A stretch of DNA of 64,000 nucleotides, taken from the NCBI GenBank assembly GCA_027405735.1, contig JAPEHQ010000001.1, positions 4,526,001 to 4,590,000 of the forward strand. Direction: 5' to 3'. The notes beneath the pieces were generated by a model. It was not told the origin of the DNA and did no database searches. It saw only the letters and a list, made by a program, of their open reading frames with translations. This DNA is from Mucor racemosus. Lineage: Eukaryota > Mucoromycota > Mucoromycetes > Mucorales > Mucoraceae. Below are positions 49,868 to 61,599 of this stretch, piece by piece. The translations under genes and the position numbers were made by a program. Numbering within the stretch: position 1 is the first letter of the stretch; every line of letters begins with the position of its first letter.

Positions 49868-50293
49868 TAGATTGAAAGCATGCTTGTATGCTTGCTCGAA
49901 ATGCTTCAAATTAAAAAGAGCTTGCTTGCATGTATGCTTGCTTGTCTGCTTTCAAACCAAGTAAGCAAATATGTAATACAGGGTAATTTTATTCCATTTA
50001 CGCAATTTTAGCTTTAAAAATGAGAAAATGCATCACATTTTGAACCAATATTAGGCTGAGAATATATAATACAATGCTTGCACTTGCACTCGGAGTTGCT
50101 CGTTTGCGTATATGCTCGTGCTCGACTTGCTTGACTTTTTGAAAGATTAGATAATGCTCGATATAAAACTGCTCGACAAGCCGTTGCTTAGGCTCGGGCT
50201 CGCTTGAGTAATTTTTAAATATTTTAGACTCGGCAAATGCTTGCTGAAACTGCTTGCGCTCGCTTGTGCTCGGTCATTTTGCGGACGCTTATG
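49868..50293 (+). repeat. GCTTG/GCTCG-rich degenerate pentamer stretch
   Basis: Many copies of gcttg and gctcg occur in loose spacing, e.g. around 49880-49960 and 50080-50280. Similar pentamers occur at 45620-45730, so both edges of the 4.7-kb inserted block carry them. These could be subterminal transposase-binding repeats, as in hAT or related elements; a 'tagggctagcactgctcg'-like hAT-type end reads on the minus strand near 45.63 kb. Confidence 0.55.
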
Positions 50294-50530
50294 GTTAATA
50301 TTAAGACTTATATCTGACAAAGAAGGCTAGGGTATTATCGGCTATGTATGAACCTAGAAATATTTACCTAATCTCTCTGATGAAGACTACATAAACAGGA
50401 TATTTATCTACTACAAAAGCTCTCAAGTAGAATTTAACTTGATAACACAACCCTACTGTTATCTAGTCAAATTCCTATTGTTTTTTATATTTTTTTCGTG
50501 AATATCCTCATATATTTTACAGAATACACA

Positions 50531-51399
50531 ATGACCCACGGATGCTGATATTTGAAATACAGTATGTATGGTAACTATTTATACCTATATCATGAAGAGT
50601 GACATCCTCCTACTTAAATCAGTATTCATAGAAATCGTATTTAAATTGTTTTCAATAGCATTAGCGTCGAGCCGGTTTTTACCAGCCAAATTTACTAGTA
50701 TAAGCTGGGCTCCACAGCATCCCTAGTTTTCAATAAAAATGCGCAGTAAGCTATAATAGATGCACTTTGGCAATGGTTTCCTCGATCAGTGCATCAAAGA
50801 TGTGAGTAGCTACTCTCATATAAATTTGGAAGTTATTAGGGTCGAAACCTGTCGAGCGCGAGTTTGAGTTTTTGTTGTTGCTTTTTTATGGCTGGGCTGT
50901 AAAAAGTACGTTTCAGTTGGTTTTGTTGTAAATGTATGTAATAAAGAAAGATAAGTACGTGAGAATTGGTCAATCTTTATTAAATATAAAAACGAGATGG
51001 GGAAATCAAATGAAGGGTGAATGTCTACTGCTATTTATATTTGATTTAAGGATTGCTTACACACCTGTCTAGAACAGTGTTCTCATACTAAAATTTAGTG
51101 TCAATCCTCACTTATGCTAATGTAATTATATTCAGATATAGATGATCAGTCTAAAGTCTTTAGTTGCTCTTGGCAACACTAATTATTAATATTCTTTACT
51201 TTCTATCTTTTATTGTAAGTCTAGATTATCAGAACTTAGCTTATGTGATTATCAGGGTAGTCATTTACAGGGTTTATATGACACATATGCTAAATATGTT
51301 AAGGCATAGTTTATTGTCATATTTAAACTACGATTTAAGGTACATTTATATATGCAAATACAACAGGTTTCTAAATGGTTTTTGAATAACTTTCACCCA
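50531..51399. other. No gene recognised
   Basis: AT-rich sequence with only short frames (e.g. 51164-51385). Confidence 0.45.
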
Positions 51400-52700
51400 A
51401 TATTGAGTCAAATTACATAAAATCTTCAACGAAGATGTACCTCCCATTTATGGGACATTGATATATGTCTGAAAATAGAAGATCTAATACTAGAATATAA
51501 GTGCACTGGCCTAACATTGGCCAAAATTAACCTAAAATTAATTGTAAAAAATTGAGCATCTAAATTGACGTGCTAATTTTTTGCTGCATTCACAAGATAG
51601 ATTCAACTGAAAACTACTCTGTATTTTTGTTTCAGGGAAAAACGTTAATTATTCATCGAGACAATCAAAACGATTGTTCATATTACAGCTTACAATTCAT
51701 GCTAACTGAGTTCCAAAATTAATTTGCAAACTTGATTAGAAAATGATCAAAAAAAATTGCTTTATGGCTCATGAACCGCAAAATAAGTTGAGATAGCTTA
51801 CTAAGTGGTTTTTGTACAGTTTTAAATGCTGCATCCAGTTAAATAAAATTCAAACAAATGTTTTACATTAAATTTCGCACAAAATGCGATTGAAATTTTA
51901 GAGGTTTTTTGGAGATACACATCACTTTTCATAAACATACTTCAGAAATAAAAAATTGAGATAATGTAAAATAAAATTATCTATCGATCGAGCTTTTGCT
52001 AAACCTTCTAGCTACATTTTTTGTAGAGAAAACAAAAGTTTTGCCAATTTTTTTTTCAAATTCAGAATTTAGGATGAGGGTATACAAGGGGAAAAAGAAA
52101 GCTAGAATCGAACGTATCTCTTTGTACACATTTTTGAGGATATCTCCACGAAAAATTAATATTTTGAAAAAAACTAAATTGGGTTTAAGAGAGCTCAACG
52201 AGCTTAATGACATGAATGTAAAAAAAGATCTGCCCAATTTAACTAATATATTGAAATCTACTACAAAAATGTCCAAAAAAATGAAAAAAAAATAAAAGTA
52301 CTCAGAATATTTTCAAATCAAAATATGTTATAGAGTGCTTCAAAGCAAGTAAGTTTTATTATTAAAAAGTGCTAGTATAGCTTAATTTTTCGTAGAGATA
52401 TGAAGCCTCAATTTTTTCGATTTTTACCAGTGAAATACGCATAAAAATCTGAAACATTAACACTGAAAAAATTATAGCAACTGTAGAATATAGGATATTT
52501 TTGGATACTTGTTTTTGTATTAGAGTTGAACATATCAGATACACTGGCATATATTTTTTTCTTGATGTTATTTAGTGAAAAAAAAAAGTAGAGCAGGAAT
52601 AAAAATAGGACCCAGCTTTTAAGAGAAAAACAGTGAATCCTACCTGTTTTTGAATATTTCGTGAGGTATGAAATAAATTTAGGATTAGGCAGAAAAATGC
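51400..52700 (-). repeat. Dispersed repeat R1, copy 3
   Basis: Reverse orientation to the other R1 copies. The 99-codon frame of copy 1 is kept intact here (51977-52276, minus), and a 99-codon frame is also open on the other strand (51996-52295). Confidence 0.85.
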
Positions 52701-53052
52701 AACCAATTTGTATCTATTTAGCAGAGTCTAAGAAAAATATTACAATGCACATAGAAGAGGGATAGTTATAGAAAAGGCGGCATACATTGATTTGGAAGAG
52801 TAAAAGTATATACATAAAATACCCATAAATTGGCTTTGGAGAACTTATCAGCCGGAACAGTTAATTGTCGAACTATTGCCAAGTTACGCTAGACATTAGT
52901 TTTCTAATTGGGAGTGCAACTTTCAGTATAAGTTAAATGATATTCAACAAGTGTAAATATATAGTTACTCTATAATTTTATGAATGAAAGCTATTTATTA
53001 TTTGAAAAATAAGCTACATAAAAATAATAAATAGTAATTTACTAACTTCCGT

Positions 53053-53952
53053 CTACCAAATGAAAGGAATCAAATTTTTGCGATTTAACAATGCAGCTCT
53101 ATCACTTTTCTCAGTAAGATGAGTTGAATACCAGCGACGAGTTTCTTTGGCTCTAAGGGTAAGGTAAATGAAAGGGAAAAACTTGACTGCAAGAGAAACA
53201 ATGTTTTGACTGATCAAGATGAAACCCAAGAAAGTAAGTTGTTCAGCGGCATAATGAGGAGCAACTGCAAAATTAAACAAGGCACCTTTGGGAAGAGCAT
53301 AATTACCCTTCTTTTGGTTAGTTTTAGACAAACGCATAGATCTTAAAAGATAATGGTGGTATCCATTGACAATTTCTCCAATTACGACACAAGCAATACC
53401 ACAGTATGTTAATTTGCTGCAGAAAACGATTTGGGGCAAACGACGAACGACTAATAAATCCAAGGTGGTTGTTAAGGTATAGGCAGACATTACAGACAAC
53501 ATGGCTTCGGAATTGGTGTTACTCTTGTAAATGTGAACAAATAATACTTCCAAAACTCGTTTTGTGAAATGAACAAAGCTCAAGAAGTGAACAATATTGA
53601 ATTGGTTATCCACCCAATCGAAAGAAGGTCTTTGAATGAGAAGACATGCAAGGACACTGGGTATGTATATAACAAGCATAGCATTTCTGCTAGGTATATT
53701 ATCTACTTTACGATTACCGAATTTAGAATAAGGGGTTGTTTCTGGTGAAAAAGCTGCACTTAACGAAAGTATGATGCCTATAACAAAAGCAGAAATTGTG
53801 AGGCCAGTCCAATTAGGTATATATAAGCCTATAAATGTTGAGATTCCCATCGCTGCTAGCTCAATAGAAAAAGGAGTGGAATGAGATTTGTTATTGAGCA
53901 AAGAAAAAGTGGGATTGTGGAATAAAAAGAATTTCGCCCTCAATATTGACAT
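53053..53952 (-). CDS. Steroid 5-alpha-reductase / enoyl-CoA reductase family membrane protein
   Basis: A single-exon protein of 299 residues with six or so hydrophobic segments (GISTFIGLYIPNW, LTISAFVIGIILSLS, AMLVIYIPSVLACLLI and others). The C-terminal half fits the NADPH-dependent 3-oxo-5-alpha-steroid 4-dehydrogenase fold: LPKGALFNFAVAPHY, then AEQLTFLGF, and the ending NRKNLIPFIW. These correspond to the family's conserved 'PxGxLF...PHY..E' and C-terminal 'R..liPfi'. The likely role is reduction of an enoyl double bond in the ER (very-long-chain fatty acid, polyprenol or sterol). It is not a close match to Tsc13, since no N-terminal ubiquitin-like domain is seen. The substrate cannot be told. 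Confidence 0.85.
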   Translation of the reverse strand: MSILRAKFFLFHNPTFSLLNNKSHSTPFSIELAAMGISTFIGLYIPNWTGLTISAFVIGIILSLSAAFSPETTPYSKFGNRKVDNIPSRNAMLVIYIPSVLACLLIQRPSFDWVDNQFNIVHFLSFVHFTKRVLEVLFVHIYKSNTNSEAMLSVMSAYTLTTTLDLLVVRRLPQIVFCSKLTYCGIACVVIGEIVNGYHHYLLRSMRLSKTNQKKGNYALPKGALFNFAVAPHYAAEQLTFLGFILISQNIVSLAVKFFPFIYLTLRAKETRRWYSTHLTEKSDRAALLNRKNLIPFIW

Positions 53953-54095
53953 TTTGTAGAATAGTCATTAAACTAGGTGTTACATTGTACGATTTAGCGG
54001 AGCCTTACTATGATCCTGTACTTCCAACAAAAATTACAACGAGATCCTTAAATTTTACTAATACTTTATTTAGCCAAACAGGGTAAAAGTATTAC

Positions 54096-54429
54096 TTATA
54101 TTACAGTAATATCCAATATGTTTTTTTTATAATGGCTCGATTTAAATTCGTTCTTCTCTCTGCATCCAGTAATGAATTGTGTTCGTTTTTTCTTGACACA
54201 ATACAGCTTTGTTTCTCCCCTTTAAAAATAAAAACTCGTTAAGTAATTAAGTCATTCGTTGCTTCAATATCTTAACTTACCATCTTTGATACATGTTCTT
54301 TTGCGAAACATCATAAAATAATTCATAAAAAAGAGGGTAAACAAAGGCCATTGTAAAGTGATATTCGTTCATTGCTTGATCAACAAATGGATTGAGATTG
54401 TCTTTGTATTGTCTGCCACTGATATACAT
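54096..54429 (-). CDS. Unrecognised two-exon ORF
   Basis: Exons 54429-54281 and 54219-54096 join in frame across a clean GTAAG/AAAG intron to give 90 residues. The first exon has coding-like, well-conserved-looking composition (NLNPFVDQAMNEY, then MAFVYPLFYELFYD, then NMYQRW). The second is basic and ends at TAA. It may be the 3' part of the gene just upstream (54631-55450) rather than a separate gene, but I could not find an in-phase junction. No family recognised. Confidence 0.45.
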
Positions 54430-54630
54430 ATAGAAAGTTACAATGTGTTCAATATTGTAAAGTTACATGAGTTTATAAATTTTTGTAAAAATCTTGCTTG
54501 GCTTACTATTTGTCTCGTTATTCTAAATAATTATTGCGTTAATCCGTGTTATACTACTATAGTCAACAAATCCTACCTTATTTTTAATCACTTCTTTGCT
54601 TATTTTATTAATATTCTCACTACCAACTAG

Positions 54631-55450
54631 TTAAAGCAATAAATTGACCTCTTCATCAATAGAATAGTTGACAGAAAATAATGTGCTTAAATGTTCTTTG
54701 ACAGAACTATATTGATTTTGTAAAATAACTTTAACAGCAACATCTTGACGACTGGTTACAAAGTCTAAAATATTATAATACAGCAAGCTGAATAATATGG
54801 ATTAGCGTTTAGTCCAATTATGGCTTTATGAAATCACAAATAACCTACTCTTGTTTATGGAGGGGATCGATTCTTTGAGCAGCTTCTCTCCAGTTATTAA
54901 TTTTATTTTTGATATCTAAAATACTAAAACTGGAACCGCTGTTAAAGAAATCATCAATTTCATCGTCATTTGCTCCTCCAGTGGATGGTTCACCCTGTTA
55001 TACAAAAATGCAAAGGCCATGTTAAGGTTAACGTATAGCATAACACCCTCGTGCTTAAGCGAACTTACAACTAATAATTCAACAACTTCTTTATCTGCTT
55101 GCAAATGTAATTCACAGTGTAGTTTTTGTCTTTTTTGTGCTAATTGTTTTATGCTTACTTCGGCATTTCTTGTTTTAAGCTATCACATAAAAGAAGAAAG
55201 AGTAAATTTAGATTTGAAAGCAAGACGAGTTATGGTCTTATCAAACTTACGTTAATTACTTCTTCAAAGTTTAGCGGAATTGTGTTAATTTCAGAAAGTA
55301 TAACATACTTTTTTATCGAAAACTATTTCCTCCATTTTTTTCATCTTCTGCGCCTTGAGAAATATCTTCTACGAGGTACTCATTTCCCCTAAGCATCTCA
55401 ATGTCGCCGAACTCAACAGCAGCCTCTTCAACCTCCATTCCCCCAGTCAT
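54631..55450 (-). CDS. Unrecognised five-exon gene, coiled and acidic
   Basis: Model exons are 55450-55373, 55322-55251, 55179-55069, 54994-54849 and 54787-54631, with all phases agreeing and 187 residues in total. Exon 1 is acidic (MEVEEAAVEFGD). Exon 3 is a predicted amphipathic helix rich in Lys/Gln/Glu (VSIKQLAQKRQKLH). Exon 4 has an acidic linker, ANDDEIDDFF, followed by NNWREAAQRIDPLHKQ. Exon 5 continues LLYYNILDFVTSRQDVAVKV. Past the TAA the frame stays open for another 17 codons to a GTAGG site, so the stop may be a mutation or the true end. The first intron (50 bp, GTAGAA donor) is the weakest point. I do not recognise the family. Confidence 0.5.
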
Positions 55451-57868
55451 AAAACTATTGTAGTTTTATTCTGGAATGTAGTTAACACAGTCCATTTTTA
55501 TTTCAAAGATGTCTAATCTAAAAGAAAGGAAATCGTCTAAAAACTTATTTCTAAAAAACTCTCTGTTTTTTCTAAACTAAAAAGATAAAATATAATTCTC
55601 AAATGTAACCGAAAATACTGTATCTCGAACATTTCCGACTAGCTGCGTTATCTCGATCAGTCAGGAGGTATAATTTGACCTGCAGCAACTTGGGCTCTTG
55701 GTGACATCTCTGATAAATAGACTTTGGCGGTTGAATTTGCCGTATATATGTATTAGTAAACGAACAAAGTTATTTGATTTTAACCTAAAATATGTAGTAT
55801 CAGTAATTTTATCGAATCGAACCGAAGTATTTAAAATTTGGAAAAGGCAAAGAGAAGTTTCCCATACTATCAAGCTTCAAATTTTGTATAGAAATCAACC
55901 ATTGTTGAAAGAATAAATTTGCTTACAATTGTTCATTTGTAGTAGTAGAAGCCGTAATTTTCATCATTTGCGGCAAGCAAATTACCCTATACCCGTTTTT
56001 AAAGAGTTTTTGTATGCGATATGGAATTTTTAATTTTGTCACATGAATGCAGTATGTTGATAATAGGCACTTTTTGTATTTTTTTGTTTCTTTATTAGAT
56101 ATAACATATACCTGTAATCTGCTCTTTGAAGGGATATAATAACATACAGTATCTATCATTCAGATTTAGGGACTATCAATGCTCATGTGCCTTTCGTTTC
56201 AAAAACTTGCTCTTGCGTAATGAATCACATGGTCTATACAATCATTGCCCAAGTGTGTGAGTACGTTAGTTTACGATTAATGTACTACTGTATTTTTCAG
56301 TTTTTTGACTTTCAGGGCTTAAAATTGCCGTCTTTAACACAGTATATCTCAGCCAAAAATAATGATACAGACCTGCCTTCAGCACAAAAAATGTTTGTTT
56401 TGGGACCCTCTTTAACATATTTGAGTTTTAACATTTTTTTTTCTGATCGATTTTGATACTTTTTTGCAATTCTTGAATAATTCGGTGTATTGATCAACAG
56501 TTTTTTTAATTTGCATCATATAGCTTCAATGCGCACCTATCTAAAGCATTTTTTATATCTCAAAAATGTTGATTTTTGAGCGAGATACAGTAAAAAAATG
56601 TGTCCTGAAAATTCGATCGCCAAATTTCTGCATTTCGGCCCTGTGTACCCTCATGATCCGGATCTCCAGTTTCCAAAAAATTGAACAAAAAGCTGATTTT
56701 CTCTACCAAAAACGGTGCTACAGTTGCAAATAAGAGCTCATATTCAAGGTAATTGTTTGATCTATCATATGAATGTTGTGATCAATGTAATTTCGCTCGT
56801 TAGTTATGACTTTTCCATCAAAAACTATTAAAATGTTACCCTCAATTTGCGGGTGCAAATTTTGCTCAATTAATTTGAAACTAACACCATGTGGTGAAAA
56901 TGTTTTTTTTAATATATCGTCAAATTTTTACATTGATTCAGTTTGTTTTTCTTGAGTTATAAAGATTTATAATTTTTGTGGTCATTTTGGATGTATCTGA
57001 CAAACCCCAAAATTTAAGCTCAGACTGATCCAAATAACACTGCTTTTGATCAATAAAACATCTGGCGGCTACCCCAGATGCATGAAATACATACTGTTAG
57101 CTTCATCAATTGTGGGCGAGACCCAAGTAGCGTTTACACATTAGAAAAAGTGATATTAATAGCCGAAATCCAACAGAATGAACTTACAATACGATAAAAT
57201 TACAATGCGCAAACACCAATCTAACAATACCTCGCTTATGAAATGTATACACTGATGTGTAGCCAGGAAGCAGGAGAAACCAAAAACAACCATCAACTTG
57301 TATTCACATTCTCACAAGCAAGAAAATATAACCTCTGAATTCATCCAATACTGCATAATGGCCCGTTTCATTTGCTCCCTCAGTCGATCTTTCAAAGTAT
57401 ATGACATTTACCTCATTCCGATATGCAATTTTATTATCAAGGCGAATCAGGCCAGCGGCAGTACGTGCTCTGTATCGCATGGTGATGGCAACTAGCTCCT
57501 TACAATCACCGTTGTGATGCAATAATCAATTCGTAAAGCATTGAGTATAAGTATAGGTTTGTTGAACATTTTACTTCTGATATGCTTCTTCTTCTTTTTT
57601 TCGCATCCTTTTTTAATTACACTTATGCCTTTTTTTTTCTTATTATTCAAATAATAAAAACAATACCTGATACCTCTAGTCTGAAATATGTTATGAAAAG
57701 AGGTAAATAAAAAAAAATCTGCCTATATACCGGTATATATCAATTTGAAGGTTAAATTTGGACTTTTTCCCCAAAAATCTGAAGAATACAGTACATAATC
57801 ACATTAAAACTAGATCATAATTATATATAGATATACATTTATTTGATTTGAAAAAAAAAAAGGAAAAC
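55451..57868. other. Intergenic with a diverged R1-like segment
   Basis: 56280-56900 shows short shared phrases with R1 ('taccctcat', 'ttttctcta' in matching order) and is probably an old member. A minus-strand frame at 57304-57522 (72 codons) has coding-like composition but no recognised domain and no splice partner. No other gene is seen. Confidence 0.45.
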
Positions 57869-59653
57869 TTAATTGAGTTCACCACGAACCCATTGTTGCA
57901 ACATATCAAGACCACTTTCAGGTTGATCGTAAGGGACCATGTGACCAGCACCAAAGACACGCAAGAAAGCAAAACGACCATCTTCAGTCTTACGAAGCTC
58001 ACCAGCTTGTTTACCAGCAATGTCAGAATACCATTCAGTATCATTAGCGTTAGAGAATTCTTCATGACCAGACCAAGGCAATTCAATAGTCCAAGCCTTG
58101 TTACCTATCCAATTACAGATGAAATCAGCATCACCAGCATAAATCAAAATCTTGATATCATCCTCTAAAAGCTTGGGAACTTCATTGACATAAGGACGCA
58201 TCCAATCACCAGCCATTTGGAATCTAAAGTTGATTTGCATGTTACAACTTTCATATTTATCAGTTTCAGCACCAACTTCTTCCTTGACAGCGGGAATATT
58301 CAAATACTTTTGTACAGATTCAAGAATATCGTAACAAAGGTTACCGCCCTTACACTTTTCACGAACATCATAAGGGTTCATGCCAGTTTGTTGATAAGGT
58401 GAAATTTGATCCTTGTTACATTTCATAGCAGCAGGTAAACAAGAGAATACATTTTGACTATCATAACAGTTTTGAATTAAACGTTCACAAGCAGGGAAAT
58501 TAGCCTCCATGTTATCACAAGTAGCTCTGTCTAATACGGGACCATAAGAGTTATCACAAGCCATTTGAGCATAATATTTATATTGAACCAAAGGATCAGT
58601 CAAACCATTTCCAATCAACAAACTCTTCAAATTAATATCAGCCAAAGTGTGCTTTTTCTTTAAAAGTTCTAATGATTTGAAGTGTCCTTTGTTGTTGTCG
58701 TTAATGACACCACCGATAGCAGGAATGTAATGACCTATAATTAAGGATTAGTTACCGAAAAAAAATTGCGTATCGTTAATTAACGAACCAGCATAAGATT
58801 CACCAGAAATATGGAAATCAAGATCAGCATATTGAGGGAATTCCTTGAAGAAAAGTTGAAGGAAAGCATAAACATCCTTAGCAGCAGCATCAGTATTAGA
58901 AGCACCACCACTACCATGAGAATAACCAACATTCAAGGGCTTATTTTTTAAAGGACGTTAGTATCATTAAATATTAGGAAATTTTCAGTAAAACATACTT
59001 GATCCAAAAAGATAACATTGGCCTTTTCATTCCAAGAATATTTGTTAATATAAGTATCAGTACCTTCCTCATTGACAGTACAGGGACTAATTCACATGAT
59101 TAGATAACATTCCGATACATCGAATCCAACTAAATCTTACCCAAGTTCCATAAAGAGACCAGTTAATGAAGAACAACCAGGTCCACCGTTCAACCACAAA
59201 ACAACGGGGTCTTCCTTGGGCTTATCTCTAGATTCAAAGAACCAAAAGAAAAAGTGCTTATCGCTTCCGACATCCAAATAACCAGATATCTAGATTGAAA
59301 ATTAGTTGAATACTTTAATTCGAAGCGTCATGTGCTAGTAAATTTCTTACCTGTTTCACATCAGGGTCGCAAAGGGTAGGTCTCTTATATCTCAAGGCGT
59401 ATTCAGAGAATGCAGGGTGGGTAAAAGTAGTAAAAGTATCAGCGCCATTATGCAAGATTTCCTTCACCTTGTCAGTAGCACTATGAACCTTATCAGCAGC
59501 ACCATTAAACACATGTTGAACGTCACTCCATGCTTTTTCACCAAAATCAACAATAGCGTCTTGTTGTTGGAACATGGCAGGTTCAGCATAAGATAAACCA
59601 AATACGCAAGAAGCTACAACAGCCACCTTTGCGAGTGAAAATAATGTGGGCAT
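57869..59653 (-). CDS. Serine carboxypeptidase, carboxypeptidase Y-like (S10)
   Basis: A vacuolar serine carboxypeptidase precursor that removes C-terminal residues from peptides. Exons are 59653-59351, 59289-59141, 59086-58999, 58939-58789 and 58734-57869, giving 518 residues. A signal peptide ([13 protein letters not shown]) is followed by a propeptide to about residue 90. The substrate and catalytic motifs are all present: [11 protein letters not shown], catalytic Ser228 in GESYAG, Asp434 in [10 protein letters not shown], and His495 in [11 protein letters not shown]. Length and motif spacing match yeast CPY (532 residues). The exon 4 donor is GTTCGT, slightly off consensus, but the frame is exact. 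A (TG)n run and pyrimidine tract lie upstream. Confidence 0.96.
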
Positions 59654-60328
59654 AATTAAAGGGAAAAAAAGAAAAAAGAAAAGAAAATGTAAAGAAGAAG
59701 AAAAGAAACCTTTTTTATTTCCCTAACAAGTGCTTTATTTTTATACAGTTACAAGTTACAGTTTGTGTGTGTGTGTGTGTGTGAGTGTGTGTTCAAATCA
59801 TTGAGGTCATTTACATCTCCGTTAGATATTCTAGTTCCCTTTTCATGACATGATGGATTTTGACCTTTTCCCTCGCCCAAACTATATAAAAGGAAAATCT
59901 TGATAAAATAAGCGTTTCCAATTAAAGGCCAACCTTGATAACTTTTACCCCCCCTCCCACCCCTTGTATTGCATGTATGACAACCTCGACTCCTTTTTAC
60001 TCCATTATCCCGGAGTGTTTTTGTTCAATGCGGGATTTCAGTTAAACTGCTGTCGCTACGTCATTGTTTCCATGGAAACATCAATGCAAATGTATGATTT
60101 TGAATCATACAAAAGCATCGAGTAAACCATGATGGAAAAGTAGTAAATATCTTTAATTGATAAGCATTTGCAACATGTAAATCAAGCTAAAAGAAAAAGA
60201 TACCCTTTCTATTGTAATTTTAATGCAAATCTTCCGCCTGTACAACTCAATTTGACGTCATGTAGGGTCTTTTTTTTTTTAGAATATTTCGCTTGAGCCA
60301 TGCCCTTCTACTTTTTCTTTTATTATCA
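59654..60328. other. Divergent promoter region between CPY and the next gene
   Basis: Contains a (GT)n microsatellite at about 59765-59790, a TATA-like tatataaaagg at about 59882-59892 (plus strand), and C-rich runs. No ORF. Confidence 0.5.
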
Positions 60329-61405
60329 ATGTCTCAATCGAGAGAACAAGAGCAAGATCAAAATCATATATATAGACTAAATAAGCAAAATGAAGATTTA
60401 CCCATGGATTTGGGAAGTCTACAAGACATATTCACATTCAAGTTTTTTCAAGGACGGCCGATAACCAACATCATAATGGCCATCCTTTGGAGCATTGGAT
60501 TACCTATATTGTTGTATCAACTATTGAAGCCCCGTTTAGGGCAGGTAGTTGCTATGATTATTGCTTCCTGCCCTCCTTTAGTGATTGTGATAGCGTAAGT
60601 ATATTGATCTGTATTTATGAAATGCTAGTTTTAGCATTAATGCATGGTTAGTCGAATGATTAAATCAAGGACTCTGGACATTTTGGGATTTGTAGCAGGT
60701 GTCAGTTTCTTAATCACCGGAATCGTAGTAAGTCTATATACAATTAACAACCGTTACTATATATTTATATACTGAAGTTATGACAAAAAGTCTATTGCAC
60801 AGCCTTCAGATGCAGTATCTTCAATTCTTGAATCTCTCATTCCACTTTTAATTGGCGTATTTTGCATTTTATCACTTTTTCCGATCAAAATCGGTAACTT
60901 TGAATTAAGGCCATTAGTATTTCAAATCACAAATCAACTTATGCCTAGGCCACCTATGAATGAAGAATTAGAAGAGCAAGACGAGCAGCGATTACAACAA
61001 CAACAACAACAACAACAGCAGCAGCAGCAGCAGCAAAAACAACAATTGGATAAATCGAAGACATTGAATTGGGTTTATACGCATATGGCAAAGTTTCGTA
61101 ATGATTTGAGAATATTAACAGCATGCTGGGGTATAATACTTATTGTTGGTTTCATCATCAAAGCTATCATAGCATCAACAAATACAGATATCAGTAAAGC
61201 TCAAAATTTTGGCTATATTTTCTTTACTTTAGCCACTGTGGGTATGGTAGTTGTTTCTTGGATTTTTACGAAAATTATAAAGAAGCATGTCAAAGATGAG
61301 GCAGAAAATATGCAGAAAGGGAGTAATACTCATTCTGAAGGTTATGAAAATGCCCAATGGGGTATTCAAGCTATGTCGACAGGATTTAATCAAATCATCT
61401 CTTGA
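60329..61405 (+). CDS. Polytopic membrane protein, unrecognised (polyQ loop)
   Basis: Exons 60329-60594, 60652-60727 and 60791-61405 give 318 residues with about six predicted helices. These include NIIMAILWSIGLPILLYQLL, MIIASCPPLVIVIA, ILGFVAGVSFLITGIV, LLIGVFCILSLF, ILTACWGIILIVGFIIKAII and FFTLATVGMVVVSWIF. A cytosolic loop of Glu/Asp and a 14-residue Gln run lies before the fifth helix. Start chosen at ATG 60329 because the upstream frame has no ATG. The pattern of paired helices recalls the VC0807-type bacterial/fungal membrane family, but I cannot confirm it. No transport or enzyme motif. Confidence 0.8.
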
Positions 61406-61599
61406 TTGGAAATTTACATTATACTTTGTATACAACCTAAAATCACTGAATACATATTAAATTTTAATAATAAAAAATACCTAGGTCATTATCTGTAGTC
61501 TATTATTCAAAGTCGGAGCCCGCCATCTTTTCTATAGCTAACCCTATTTTAAACATATTGTAGGATATACTCTAGACGCTCCTAAATGGATATAAATTA
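61406..61599. other. 3' region, AATAAA-like signals
   Basis: Contains AT-rich 3' UTR-like sequence with 'aataataaaaaat' at about 61466-61478. No ORF. Confidence 0.5.

Larger units (their letters stand above)
45540..50530. repeat. Composite repeat block C (homologous to 1-5.5 kb, lacking Merlin)
   Basis: This is a mosaic. 45.77-46.05 kb matches the palindrome arm sequence at 23.57-23.87 kb but without the LTR. 46.48-46.60 matches 23.29-23.42. 46.60-47.42 matches 1.38-1.60 plus 3.28-3.88. 48.17-49.87 matches 3.88-5.25. The outer pieces, 45540-45600 and 50290-50530, join to form the homologue of 555-830. GCTTG/GCTCG-rich stretches lie at 45.62-45.73 and 49.87-50.29 kb. No gene is seen. Confidence 0.8.
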
